NCBI RefSeq assembly: GCF_001039005.1
Contig: NZ_LDWR01000069.1
Span: 1 to 64,000, forward strand
Direction: 5' to 3'
Origin: Burkholderia cepacia
Lineage (GTDB): Bacteria; Pseudomonadota; Gammaproteobacteria; Burkholderiales; Burkholderiaceae
DNA: 64,000 nucleotides
The notes beneath the pieces are model-generated. The model saw only the letters and a list, made by a program, of their open reading frames with translations, searched no databases and was not told the origin of the DNA. Positions 46,786-56,182 of this stretch are shown here, in pieces (within the stretch, counting starts at the first letter, position 1; each line of letters begins with the position of its first letter). A program made the translations under genes and the position numbers.

Positions 46786-47363
46786 AATTCCACCCGGGCA
46801 TCGCGCCACAAGGCAGTCGTGCCCCGGACTGGGTCTATCTCAGGCGCGGCGACTGATCCAGCCTGACAGAAGCGAAAAAAGGAAAGATGTATGCGTCGTT
46901 GGAGGTGAGGTGAGTCGGATCGAATAATCCGAATGATAAGAGGCTATTGCAAACGACGGAGGATCAAGGATGCGCACGGATGGAAATTAAATTCAACTCA
47001 AGGCGGGCAGCAACGAAGACAGAGATCCAATGCCACATTTACACACGGCATGACGAATATAGCGCTCACGACAATAATGATCATTTACACGCTAAAATAT
47101 TGTCCGGTGCTGCATTTTTTCTTACAGGGTGGCGACTGATCGGTGCGGTTGTCCCGACTCTCGTCGAGCGGCCCGGGTGATGCTCTCGTTCGGCTCGGCT
47201 GGCAACGCACGGTACCCACGCTGATCGAACTCTAAACCCCGGGGAACTCGCATGCCGCCTTTGTGGCACACAACCATTGAGAACGCTGGCGATGTTTCGG
47301 TGAGTCGGTTGGAACGACACGTCCACCCGATCGACATCGTCATATCAGGGCGGACGTACAGGC

Positions 47364-48290
47364 CTATTGGTAATCGAGCAACACGAGCGCGCCCGCCTGG
47401 ACGGTTCCGCCAGTGATCGTTTCCTCGGTCTGCACGTACTCTGCGTATAGCGGGATATCGATCAGTGGCGCCGCGCTCCCGTTGTAGGGGGTTGCGATCG
47501 AACGATCAAAGACGAGCGGCTGCTGGGTCTTCGCGTCGCTTAGCCTGACCCCCACTCCGCTCGCGGTCGCATCGGGCCGCAGCTTCAGTGCGCCAGGGAT
47601 GCCACTCACGGAGCCATTCAGCGGCGATACCTGATAGCCAATTCGGTTATAACCCGCGGGGCAGTTGGTTAGACGAAGTGCAAACGCTCTGCCGCCGGCA
47701 GTCGAGCCTACACCCCGTAAGCTTGTGCGAGAAATGTCAGGCAAGTTGACAGTCTGATTCGGAATGGAACACGTGCCATTGATAAAATTGACATCGGCCG
47801 CAAGATAAATCATCGCCAGATCGCCCAACAATCCAGATTTGTAGCGAATCGTGAAGTAGTTGCTTAAAAAGCCGGGTTTGAGCGTGCCATTCTTTGGGGC
47901 TCTACTATCCCGGAATAATTGAACTTCGATCACGCTTCGCACCGTTTGCCTGACTTTTGAAGTCATCGGAGCCCCGTCCAACAAAACACGCGTCGATAAT
48001 CCATCTGCAGTCGTTTCGATCTCCGGACCATCCCGTGGTCCGGCAATTGATGCCTTGTTGTAAAGAGAGGCACTAGTTACTTCGCAAACATCCTTCTCGC
48101 ATAGATCTCTTGGCGTAAAGTACTGGCGCGCAACAATAGTATTCGTCGCCGTATTAGACGGCGCCGCTATTCTTGTCGCCCCAAATGCCGTAAGATTCGG
48201 GCCACTCTGCGCGCTCCAAGGCCAAAACGCGCAAACTGCCAAAAAACACATTTGCAAGCACTTCGTGTCAATTTTTCGAGATGACTCCAT
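47364..48290 (-). CDS. Fimbrial tip/adhesin-like protein (cluster 1)
   Basis: A 308-residue protein with signal peptide (CLQMCFLAVCAFWPWSAQSG), an N-terminal half without clear family (about 25-170) and a C-terminal pilin domain: NGTCSIPNQTVNLPDI with the first cysteine, LRLTNCPAGYN with the second, and a final LVLLDYQ. This two-domain form fits a FimH-like tip adhesin. The start MESSRKID (48290) has GAGG seven bases ahead. Unusually it is placed upstream of the pilin, separated by 737 bp, and not after the usher. Confidence 0.8.
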   Translation of the reverse strand: MESSRKIDTKCLQMCFLAVCAFWPWSAQSGPNLTAFGATRIAAPSNTATNTIVARQYFTPRDLCEKDVCEVTSASLYNKASIAGPRDGPEIETTADGLSTRVLLDGAPMTSKVRQTVRSVIEVQLFRDSRAPKNGTLKPGFLSNYFTIRYKSGLLGDLAMIYLAADVNFINGTCSIPNQTVNLPDISRTSLRGVGSTAGGRAFALRLTNCPAGYNRIGYQVSPLNGSVSGIPGALKLRPDATASGVGVRLSDAKTQQPLVFDRSIATPYNGSAAPLIDIPLYAEYVQTEETITGGTVQAGALVLLDYQ

Positions 48291-48501
48291 ATATGCGCCT
48301 CGATACCATAAGGTGCGCCAAACGGCCACTATCGCGGACAGCGAACCCTTCGACAAATCTGCGAATTGAAAATTCTTTATTTTTAGCAAAATAGATCTCC
48401 GGCGAAAGACATTTCTGTGTGCGCGCTCGCGCCACTACATCAATACGATGATTAATATTCTATGGCGCCATCGACGCACAAAAAATAAGACGCGTCCGAA
48501 A

Positions 48502-48532
48502 ATGCCATTAATTGGCATCGTACGAGTACGAT
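48502..48532. promoter_or_regulatory. Adjacent palindromes in the divergent adhesin/exporter region
   Basis: ATGCCA (48502-48507) and TGGCAT (48513-48518) form one inverted repeat. ATCGTAC and GTACGAT with a two-base centre (48517-48532) form a second. The core CGTAC-N2-GTACG is the same as in the palindrome upstream of the cluster 1 pilin. The region lies between the divergent adhesin gene and the exporter operon. Confidence 0.5.
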
Positions 48533-48863
48533 TCGGATTCAAGAATCCACTGCGGCATCAAAAATTAATGCATAGTTCACCACGTAACACGAATATCGGC
48601 ACGGCGGCATCCCCGTTTAATGGATGCGATCCACGCAAAAATCCATCTACCGATATTCGATGCCGCATCAAAACATTTTTGACCGACCGGGTATTTAATC
48701 CGGCCACCGATCAGCCGATGTGAATCTCATAATTTCCAAAATAATCCTGGACAGCAATTGATGGTGCTGCATATGTGGACCAGTGCGAAATCGATCGCAC
48801 GTTCGAAGTAATAGTATTCGCAACGAACAAATCCGCTTCTCAGTCGCAGCGAACACAGACAAG

Positions 48864-50195
48864 ATGAATGTGAAACATTGGATGCAACTGGCGGTCGCGC
48901 TTGTGCCGCTTTCCGTGGCATCGCCGACGCTAGCCGCGGACTTGCTCGACGCAGTTGATGCCGCTTGGAGGTTCGACGCCGGCATCGCGGCCGCGCGCAA
49001 TGCGCGACTCGCGGGCCACGAGAAACGCTGGCAAGGACTCGCGGGCCTGCTGCCGCGCGCGCAGATAGACGGCAACTACACGCAGCAGGATCAACCGAGC
49101 GCGCCGTACGCGGCCGCCGTTCGCCGGCATACAGTGTCGGCCACGGTCACCCAACCAATCTTCGACATGGCCAGGGTTGCCGACTTCAAGCGCAGCGGTA
49201 CGCTCGCCGACCAGGCCGACATCGAATTCGAGAAGGCACGGCAAACGCTGATCACGGATGTATCGGACGCATATTTCGACGTGTTGTACGGTGGCGAAGT
49301 GCTGCAGGCGGCCAAAACCGCGCGTCAGGTATTCCAGCGGCAGCTCGACCAAGCGCAGGCCGCACTGCGGATCGGCGACGGTACCCGCACCGACGTCGAC
49401 GAGGCGCTCGCGAATCTCGACGACGCGCACGCACGTACTGTTAACGCGCAGAACGATCTCGAAGTCGCCAGCGGCGCGTTGAGGCGGCTCACAGGCCTCG
49501 CGGTCAATGCGATCGCGCCGATCGAGTGGCAGTGCGCGTCGCTGGCGCCGCCCGTCGATCTTGCAGCCGCAATGGATGAGGCCGCTCGTTACAACGTCGA
49601 CGTCCGCATCGGCGAAAAGCAGGCCAAGCAGGCGGAGGCCAACGTGGTCGAGGCGGCCGCCGCGAACCTGCCGGTCGTCAATCTGCAGGCGAGCTACGGC
49701 ACCAACTGGAGCCGCGGGTCCGGCGAAAACGACTGGGACCAGGTATTCGGCACGACATCAAAGACGCGTTCGTTGATAGTCGGCGTGACGGTCACGATTC
49801 CACTATTCGCGGGCGGCGGCCAATTGTCGGCAAGCCGCGAAGCCTACCGCCGCCGCGAGCAGTCACGCGACGCGCTCGAGGATGCGCGCCGTAAGGCGCG
49901 CGAACGCGCGCGCACCGCGTATCTCGGCATCACCAACGGCGTCGCGCTCATGCGCGCGCGCGAACGCGCGCTCGCGTCGGCCGACAGCAAGGTGAGATCG
50001 ACCCAATTCGGCCGCGAAGTGGGGTTACGTACGCAGCTCGATGAGCTGAACGCACAGCAGCGCTACTTCGAGGCGATCCGCGACCTCGCGGACGCACGCT
50101 ACCGCTATCTGCGCGCGCGACTGCAACTGTCGGCCGCGCTCGGCACGCTTGGCAACACAGACGTCGCCGCGATCGCGTGCCGCAACGGAGACTGA
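48864..50195 (+). CDS. TolC family outer-membrane channel protein
   Basis: A 443-residue outer-membrane factor with signal peptide (QLAVALVPLSVASPTLA) and two OEP repeats, long helices separated by strands (VSATVTQPIFDMARV; ITIPLFAGGGQLSASREAYR-like second repeat). It forms the outer duct of a type I secretion system. It is the first gene of the exporter operon; the HlyD gene follows after 49 bp. Confidence 0.92.
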   Translation: MNVKHWMQLAVALVPLSVASPTLAADLLDAVDAAWRFDAGIAAARNARLAGHEKRWQGLAGLLPRAQIDGNYTQQDQPSAPYAAAVRRHTVSATVTQPIFDMARVADFKRSGTLADQADIEFEKARQTLITDVSDAYFDVLYGGEVLQAAKTARQVFQRQLDQAQAALRIGDGTRTDVDEALANLDDAHARTVNAQNDLEVASGALRRLTGLAVNAIAPIEWQCASLAPPVDLAAAMDEAARYNVDVRIGEKQAKQAEANVVEAAAANLPVVNLQASYGTNWSRGSGENDWDQVFGTTSKTRSLIVGVTVTIPLFAGGGQLSASREAYRRREQSRDALEDARRKARERARTAYLGITNGVALMRARERALASADSKVRSTQFGREVGLRTQLDELNAQQRYFEAIRDLADARYRYLRARLQLSAALGTLGNTDVAAIACRNGD

Positions 50196-50244
50196 CCATG
50201 CGCATCTCGCCGCTCTTCCCTCTCTCCGCTTTCGGGAACTGCAC

Positions 50245-51504
50245 ATGACAGATTCGCTGTTTCGACAGGAAGCGCTCGACGCGACCAGGCACAAGCTGAT
50301 GGGTACCGTCAGCCTGTATTCGCCCCCGTGGCGCTGGGCGATGATTGGCGTCGCAACGGCAACGACCATCGCAGTCGTCCTGTTCCTCGTGTTCGGCACG
50401 TACACGAAGCGCGAGCGCGTCTCTGGCCAGCTTCTGCCCACGAAGGGGCTGCTGACGGTCGCTCCGCCGCTGATGGGCACGGTGACCGGCACGCGCGTAC
50501 ACGAAGGGCAATCCGTCGCTGCCGGCGACGAGCTGATGGGCGTATCGGCCGAGGTCGCGACCGAGCTCGGCGGCACGCGCGAGCGCGTCGGCGATCAACT
50601 TCGGCTCCAGCGTACACGTCTCAAGGCGGATCTCGCGAGCCAGTCGCAACTGAGCGACGAGGCAAATCGCGGGTTGCGAGCGCGCGCAGCGGCGCTGAAC
50701 GACCAGCTCACGCAGATCGCGTTGCAAAAGACTCAGCGCACACGGCAAACTGAGCTCGCTCAGCGGCAGCTCGACAAGCTGCAATCGATGCGCGAACAGG
50801 GTTATGCGTCGAACAGCCAAGTCGAGCTGCAGGAAACTGCGCTGCTCGACGCCCAAGCGCGTTTGCAGGATCTCGCGCGCCAGCGGCTCGACGTCGAGCA
50901 GCAGCACGACCAGATTCGCCAGCAATTGCGGGAGCTGCCACTCAACACGCGCAACCAACAGAACGACATCGAACGCAAGCTTGCCGACGTCGACCAGTCG
51001 ATCGCCGAAAACGAGGCACGCCGCGCTGTGATCCTGCGCGCGCCACAGGCGAGCGTTGTCGCGGCGCTGCTCGCGAAGCCGGGACAAGTCGTCAACGCGG
51101 GGCAGTCTGTCGTGTCGCTGCTGCCGCAGAGCGCGCAGCTCGAGGCGCAGTTGATGGTGCCGAGCCGCGCGATCGGCTTCGTGCGTCCGGGCGCGCGCGT
51201 CGTGCTGCGGTACCAGGCCTACCCGTTCCAGAAATTCGGCCAGCAGTTCGGGCGCGTAGCAGAGGTGTCGCGCACCGCTCTGTCGCCACAGGAGGTCGCG
51301 CACCTGACCGGGCAAGCCAATGTGCCCGAGCAACTTTACCGCGTGGTTGTCGCGCTCGATCGCCAGGACATCCTCGCGTATGGAAAGCGCGAAGCGCTGC
51401 GTCCGGGCATGGCGCTCGAGGCCGACGTGCTAATCGACAAGCGCCGGCTGATCGAATGGGTGCTCGAGCCGCTGTACGCGCTCGGCCGCCGCGCATCGGC
51501 ATGA
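50245..51504 (+). CDS. HlyD family periplasmic adaptor of the type I exporter
   Basis: A 419-residue membrane fusion protein: short cytoplasmic N-terminus, TM at about residues 30-52 (MIGVATATTIAVVLFLVFG), lipoyl halves (PPLMGTVTGTRVHEGQSVAA and AGQSVVSLLPQ), a long coiled coil (about 110-270) and a beta-barrel end. It resembles the CvaA/MchE adaptors of bacteriocin export. It joins the ABC transporter to TolC. Confidence 0.92.
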   Translation: MTDSLFRQEALDATRHKLMGTVSLYSPPWRWAMIGVATATTIAVVLFLVFGTYTKRERVSGQLLPTKGLLTVAPPLMGTVTGTRVHEGQSVAAGDELMGVSAEVATELGGTRERVGDQLRLQRTRLKADLASQSQLSDEANRGLRARAAALNDQLTQIALQKTQRTRQTELAQRQLDKLQSMREQGYASNSQVELQETALLDAQARLQDLARQRLDVEQQHDQIRQQLRELPLNTRNQQNDIERKLADVDQSIAENEARRAVILRAPQASVVAALLAKPGQVVNAGQSVVSLLPQSAQLEAQLMVPSRAIGFVRPGARVVLRYQAYPFQKFGQQFGRVAEVSRTALSPQEVAHLTGQANVPEQLYRVVVALDRQDILAYGKREALRPGMALEADVLIDKRRLIEWVLEPLYALGRRASA

Positions 51505-51548
51505 CCGCACCCCGCGCATTCCGCATTCGTTACGGAGCCCGTTGAACA

Positions 51549-53726
51549 ATGAAATGGATAGATGCCCTGCAATTCGGCTGGCGCCAGCGCCTGCCCGTCA
51601 TGCTGCAGACGCAGGCGGCCGAATGTGGGCTCGCGTGCGTCGGGATGATCGCGAACTATCACGGCCACGATCTCGACCTCGTCAGCCTGCGCCGGCGCTT
51701 CAGCCCTTCGCTGAAAGGTGCGACGCTCAACGACGTGATGCTGATGGCTTCCCGGCTCGATCTCACGTCGCGCGCGCTGCGGCTCGATCTCGACGAACTC
51801 GACAAGCTGAGACTTCCCTGCATCCTGCACTGGGACATGACCCACTTCGTCGTGTTGAAGTCGGTGTCGCGCGGCAAGATCACAATCCACGATCCCGCGC
51901 ACGGTGTGCGCGACGTACCGCTCTCCGACGTGTCCGACCACTTCACCGGCGTGGCGCTCGAATTGCTGCCGTCGCCGTCCTTCACGCGCTCGAAAGCGCG
52001 CGAATCGATCTCGATGGCAAAGCTCGTCGGCAGCGTCACCGGTATCCGCTCAGCGTTTGCGCAAGTGCTGCTGCTGTCGATCGCGCTCGAAGTGTTCGGC
52101 ATAATCACGCCGTTCTACATGCAGTGGGTGATGGACGAGGTGCTGGTGTCGGCCGACGCCGATCTTCTAACACTGCTCGGCATCGGATTCCTGCTTGTCA
52201 TGCTGTTCCAGCACGCCGTGTCGGCCCTGCGCTCTTGGGTCGTGACGTGGTTCTCCAGTCTACTCGGCGTACAGTGGACGGCGAATGTCTGCTCGCATCT
52301 GTTTAAGCTGCCGATGACTTACTTCGAACAGCGCCACATCGGCGACGTGGTGTCACGCTTCGGTGCGATCAACACGATCCAGAGCACGCTCACCACTCAG
52401 TTCGTCGGTGCGCTGCTCGACGGTGTGATGGCGATCGTGACGCTCGCGATGCTGTTCGTCTATAGCTCGACGCTGACGTGGCTCGTGCTCGCCCTGTTCG
52501 CCGCTTACGGCGCGATCCGCTGGATCGCGTATCAGCCGTTCCGGCAGGCGAACGAGGAACAGATCGTGTATGCGGCGCGCGCGCAATCGAACCTGCTCGA
52601 ATCGATCCGCGGCGTGCAGGCGATCAAGCTCGCTAACAAGCAGGAGGCACGCGTCGCCACGTATGCGAACGCCGTCGTCGAGAGCACCAACAAGCACGTC
52701 GCGATCGAGCGGCTGTCGATCGGCTTCTCCACACTGCAGGGTGTGATTTCCGGCGCGGGCCGCGTGATGCTCGTTTGGCTCGCGGCGAAGCAGGTGCTCG
52801 ACGGCCAGTTTTCGGCTGGGATGCTGGTCGCGTTCATCAGCTTCGCCGAGCAATTCATGGCCCGTGGCGCTGAACTGATCGGCACGCTGATCGATTTCCG
52901 GATGCTACGCCTGCACGGCGAGCGTCTCGCCGACATCGTGCTGACCGACGTCGAAGCCGACATGGAGGCGAAGATTGCCCGGCCGTCGGCGGCTGCGGGA
53001 CATGCGGCACCGCCCGCAATCGATGTGCGCGACGTGCGCTTCCGCTACGCGGAAACGGAGTCGTGGGTGCTCGACGGCTGCTCGTTCTCGATCGCGCCCG
53101 GCGAATCGGTCGCGCTCGTCGGCCCGTCGGGCCAGGGAAAAACCACGATGGCGAAGCTGCTGCTCGGCCTACTGAAACCCGAACAGGGCAGCGTACACGT
53201 CGACGGCGTCGACATCCGCAAACTCGGGCTGCATCAGCATCGCGAGCTGATCGGCTGCGTAATGCAGGACGACATCCTGTTCGCCGGCTCGATCGCCGAT
53301 AACATCAGTTTCTTCGATCCGCATCCGGATCAGGCGCGCATCGAGGACGCCGCGCGGCTCGCACAGATCCACGACGATATTGTCGCGATGCCGATGGGCT
53401 ACCAGAGCCTCGTCGGCGACATGGGTTCGTCGCTGTCGGGTGGCCAGTGCCAGCGGGTGCTGCTCGCGCGAGCGTTCTACCGCAAGCCCGCGATTCTCGT
53501 GCTCGACGAAGCGACGAGCCATCTCGACGTCGAGCGCGAGCGGCTGATCAACGACGCGGTGCACGCGATGAATGTCACACGGATCATCATCGCGCACCGG
53601 CCGGAAACGATCCGGAGCGCGGATCGGGTGATCGTGCTGGCACACGGATGCGCACGCGAACAGGACCACGACGCGTGGGAGAAGCTGCCGCAAAGAACTG
53701 TAGCGACGCGTCGCTACGAAGCTTGA
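51549..53726 (+). CDS. C39 peptidase-containing ABC transporter for double-glycine peptides
   Basis: A 725-residue transporter of the CvaB/RaxB type. The N-terminal C39 protease has Q20, Cys26 (QTQAAECGLAC), the histidine in THFVVLK and the aspartate in IHDPAHG. Six transmembrane helices follow (about 165-440), then the nucleotide-binding domain with Walker A GPSGQGKTT, signature SLSGGQ, Walker B ILVLDEATSHLD and H-loop IIIAHRPET. It cuts double-glycine leaders while exporting the peptide. The last dozen codons lie opposite an IS110 fragment, so the natural C-terminus was replaced, but all core motifs are intact. Confidence 0.95.
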   Translation: MKWIDALQFGWRQRLPVMLQTQAAECGLACVGMIANYHGHDLDLVSLRRRFSPSLKGATLNDVMLMASRLDLTSRALRLDLDELDKLRLPCILHWDMTHFVVLKSVSRGKITIHDPAHGVRDVPLSDVSDHFTGVALELLPSPSFTRSKARESISMAKLVGSVTGIRSAFAQVLLLSIALEVFGIITPFYMQWVMDEVLVSADADLLTLLGIGFLLVMLFQHAVSALRSWVVTWFSSLLGVQWTANVCSHLFKLPMTYFEQRHIGDVVSRFGAINTIQSTLTTQFVGALLDGVMAIVTLAMLFVYSSTLTWLVLALFAAYGAIRWIAYQPFRQANEEQIVYAARAQSNLLESIRGVQAIKLANKQEARVATYANAVVESTNKHVAIERLSIGFSTLQGVISGAGRVMLVWLAAKQVLDGQFSAGMLVAFISFAEQFMARGAELIGTLIDFRMLRLHGERLADIVLTDVEADMEAKIARPSAAAGHAAPPAIDVRDVRFRYAETESWVLDGCSFSIAPGESVALVGPSGQGKTTMAKLLLGLLKPEQGSVHVDGVDIRKLGLHQHRELIGCVMQDDILFAGSIADNISFFDPHPDQARIEDAARLAQIHDDIVAMPMGYQSLVGDMGSSLSGGQCQRVLLARAFYRKPAILVLDEATSHLDVERERLINDAVHAMNVTRIIIAHRPETIRSADRVIVLAHGCAREQDHDAWEKLPQRTVATRRYEA

Positions 53727-53829
53727 TCCTCAGGGTGAGCCGTCCATGCTGGTCGGCTCCGGCGATGCGAAACGTCGTCTTCCCCAGGTCGACACCGTAG
53801 ACGGCACAGCTGTAGGGAACGATACGCAT
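53690..53829 (-). pseudogene. 5' fragment of an IS110-family transposase
   Basis: Starts MRIVPYSCAVYGVDLGKTTF and continues RIAGADQHGRLTLRIKL, the N-terminus of IS110 transposases with the first catalytic aspartate (GVDLGK). Homology breaks off within the end of the ABC transporter gene. About 45 of some 340 residues remain. Confidence 0.8.
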
Positions 53830-53909
53830 GATCATTCTCCAACGGTTTCAGGCGCTTCAGTATCGCCCTTCTGGGAGGGGAGACCATCCTATTAGCTCTG
53901 AAGCCTTCC

Positions 53910-54800
53910 CGGTGCCTTGAAGTGATCACGGACTTGATGCAGCGTTTCGGAGCGAGTCAGCGACAGACGTGTTCGTTGCTGAATCTGTCCCGCACGGTCG
54001 ACCGCTATAAGTCAGTTGCTCGACACCAGAGTGCGTTGGAGATGGGCATCACTGAGATCACTTAAGTGCGGGGCATTACGGTGCCCCCCCGTGTACGCGA
54101 TGCTTCGCCGCAAAGGCTGGCTGGACAACCATAGACGCGTCGAACACGTGTATCGCGAACTCGGGCATTCGTTGCGTCAAATGACGACCGCGGCGCAACA
54201 AGTCGGCAAGGCGCCGGCAGCCGAAGCAGTCCGTCAGTGCCATCACTGAAGTCTGGAGTATGGATTTTGTCGCAGATGCGCTTTTCGATGGCCGACGGCT
54301 ACGCACACTTACGATCGTGGATAACTACTCGCGGGAATGTTTGGCGATCGAGGTCGACGGTTCGGTGCGGGGCGAGCATGTTGTCGTAGCGCTGACCCGA
54401 CTTGCCCAATACAGCTCGCTTCCCCGCAATATCAAGGCCGGCAATGGCAGCGAATTCATTTCGAAGGCGCTCGACAAACGGGCGTACGAGAATGGCGTGG
54501 ATATCAACTTCTCGCGCCCAGGCAAGCCGACCAACTCCGCGAAGAATGAGTCCGTCGACGGACACTTCAGGGAGGAATGCCTCAATGCACATTGGTTCTT
54601 GTCGTTGCAGGACGCCAGACTCAAAATTGAGGTTTGGCGCGAGCACTATAACGAGGCGCGTCCTCATTCTGCGCTGCAATGGATGATGCCAGCGGAATTC
54701 GCCCGCCAGTGCACCGTCCGAGCCGAGTCGGCCCACCCCAAAGAGCCGGAAATTTCCAACGAAGGCCGGGACGGAAATTGGGCCAGAATCAGACCCGACT
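53910..54800 (+). pseudogene. Decayed IS3-family transposase
   Basis: Pieces in two or three frames: VITDLMQRFGASQRQTCSLL, VYAMLRRKGW, and a longer open part from 54260 with MDFVADALFDGRRLRTLTIV, SEFISKALD and SVDGHFREECLNAHWF then YNEARPHSALQW. The second catalytic aspartate (normally TDNGSEF) reads AGNGSEF, and stops interrupt the front. It is inactive. It separates the exporter operon from the second fimbrial cluster. Confidence 0.85.
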
Positions 54801-54914
54801 CCCTGTCATTGGGGTCTGATTGCAGGTGCCCACGCGAACACTCAGCTTCAGACCTTCCATCGTTCATTGGCAGGGCGTCGTTAATCGACGGCTTCCGATG
54901 TAGATAATCGCCAG

Positions 54915-55973
54915 TTACTGATAACTCATCGTGAACGTCGCGAGACCGTTGGCCGTTCCGGGCGTGATCTTAGGTGCTGTCTGAACATACCGCGCGGTCA
55001 GCGGAATGGTAAATGTCCCATTCCCGCTTGTACCCGCCTTCCACTGGTTCGTGTTACCTGTAGCGCTGGAATCCGGGCCATATTTGATCACCGTGGTCCC
55101 GTTTAGCACCTGAATTCCAACACCAGTTGCTATAGAATCCCTTGCAAGCGTCAGTGTGTCCGACACATTGCCCGGATTGGTGTGATCCGTGAGCGTTGTA
55201 TAAACATTGGTGTAGGTACCCGCGTTGCCGCCCGAGCACTCCAGCACGATATTGAAGGGCTTGCTGGGCGAAGGTGTACCGACCCCGGCAAACGTACTTG
55301 CGGGTATGTTCCCGAGAGGGACCGTAATCGACGGAGTGGTCACACGACATGTGGGTACCTGCGGTAGAATCGTAATACCTCCACTTACCCGAAACGACGC
55401 GAGTTGCTGCCCGTCAGATCCCCCATACCACGCTCCTATCTCACCACCCGTGAGTACCCCCCCTGCCGTGATCGGGCCTGTCTTGATAAAATTGAAGAAC
55501 CACCCCACCTTGTCGAACACGGTCATTTCTTTGTTGGTACGAACGCTCAAATCAGTGGGCCAATAATTCAGCGCTCCCCCGCCCATATGTACCATCCTAT
55601 AAATCATCCCTACGCCGGGTACCCCTGTCGCATATATGTCGGCAACGTGACCGTTTACGCTAGTGTACTTACCAACAACGGCTGTCTTGCCTCGATGTTG
55701 AATTACTCTGGAGGTGCCTCCAAGGCCTTCAGGACAAGAGATCTTGCCCCCGGTGGTAGATAATTGCACCCTAAACGCCGTCGCTTCAGTTGTTCCACCG
55801 AGCATCGAACCGATTGGGACGTTTGGGTTAAATGGACCTATCTGGAACGCAGGTATATAAAGCACAATAGGCGCGGACGATGCCACGCCGCCTGTTGGAG
55901 TCATGAGACATGCTGCCCGCGCGCCACCAGATATCGCAAAAACGGCAGCAATCAAACCCGCACGATAAAACAT
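54915..55973 (-). CDS. Fimbrial adhesin, FimH-like two-domain protein (cluster 2)
   Basis: A 352-residue protein with signal peptide (IAAVFAISGGARA), an N-terminal domain of about 190 residues (starting ACLMTPTGG), and a C-terminal pilin domain from about 205: PTCRVTTPSITVPLG with the first cysteine, IVLECSGGN with the second, and FTMSYQ at the end. This is the form of a tip adhesin. It is the last gene of the cluster, 209 bp after the usher. Confidence 0.85.
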   Translation of the reverse strand: MFYRAGLIAAVFAISGGARAACLMTPTGGVASSAPIVLYIPAFQIGPFNPNVPIGSMLGGTTEATAFRVQLSTTGGKISCPEGLGGTSRVIQHRGKTAVVGKYTSVNGHVADIYATGVPGVGMIYRMVHMGGGALNYWPTDLSVRTNKEMTVFDKVGWFFNFIKTGPITAGGVLTGGEIGAWYGGSDGQQLASFRVSGGITILPQVPTCRVTTPSITVPLGNIPASTFAGVGTPSPSKPFNIVLECSGGNAGTYTNVYTTLTDHTNPGNVSDTLTLARDSIATGVGIQVLNGTTVIKYGPDSSATGNTNQWKAGTSGNGTFTIPLTARYVQTAPKITPGTANGLATFTMSYQ

Positions 55974-56182
55974 TTTTACCGCCCTTTAAAAATTAAATGC
56001 ATAAACGCGGCAAGTCATTCGAACGATGAATCGCTCCACCACATACACGTATGTGACAAGCCATACATCTTTACGCCACTTATTAACAGATGGATTTATG
56101 CCAACCCCGAATATCCAGATTGATCATTCAAACAATCGAATTCAGCCGCTCCCGAGGAATAGAGTAGTGCGGCAAGCGCCTG

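Noticed and set aside
48448..48723. Small plus-strand frame between adhesin 1 and TolC as a second exported peptide
   Set aside because: No double-glycine leader and a basic, random-looking translation; the region reads better as a divergent promoter.
51542..52306. 254-codon frame overlapping the start of the C39 transporter
   Set aside because: Arginine-rich shadow; the transporter frame has the C39 and ABC motifs in order.
54260..54907. IS3 transposase as an active gene
   Set aside because: The second catalytic aspartate is glycine and the first half of the protein is broken by stops and frameshifts.
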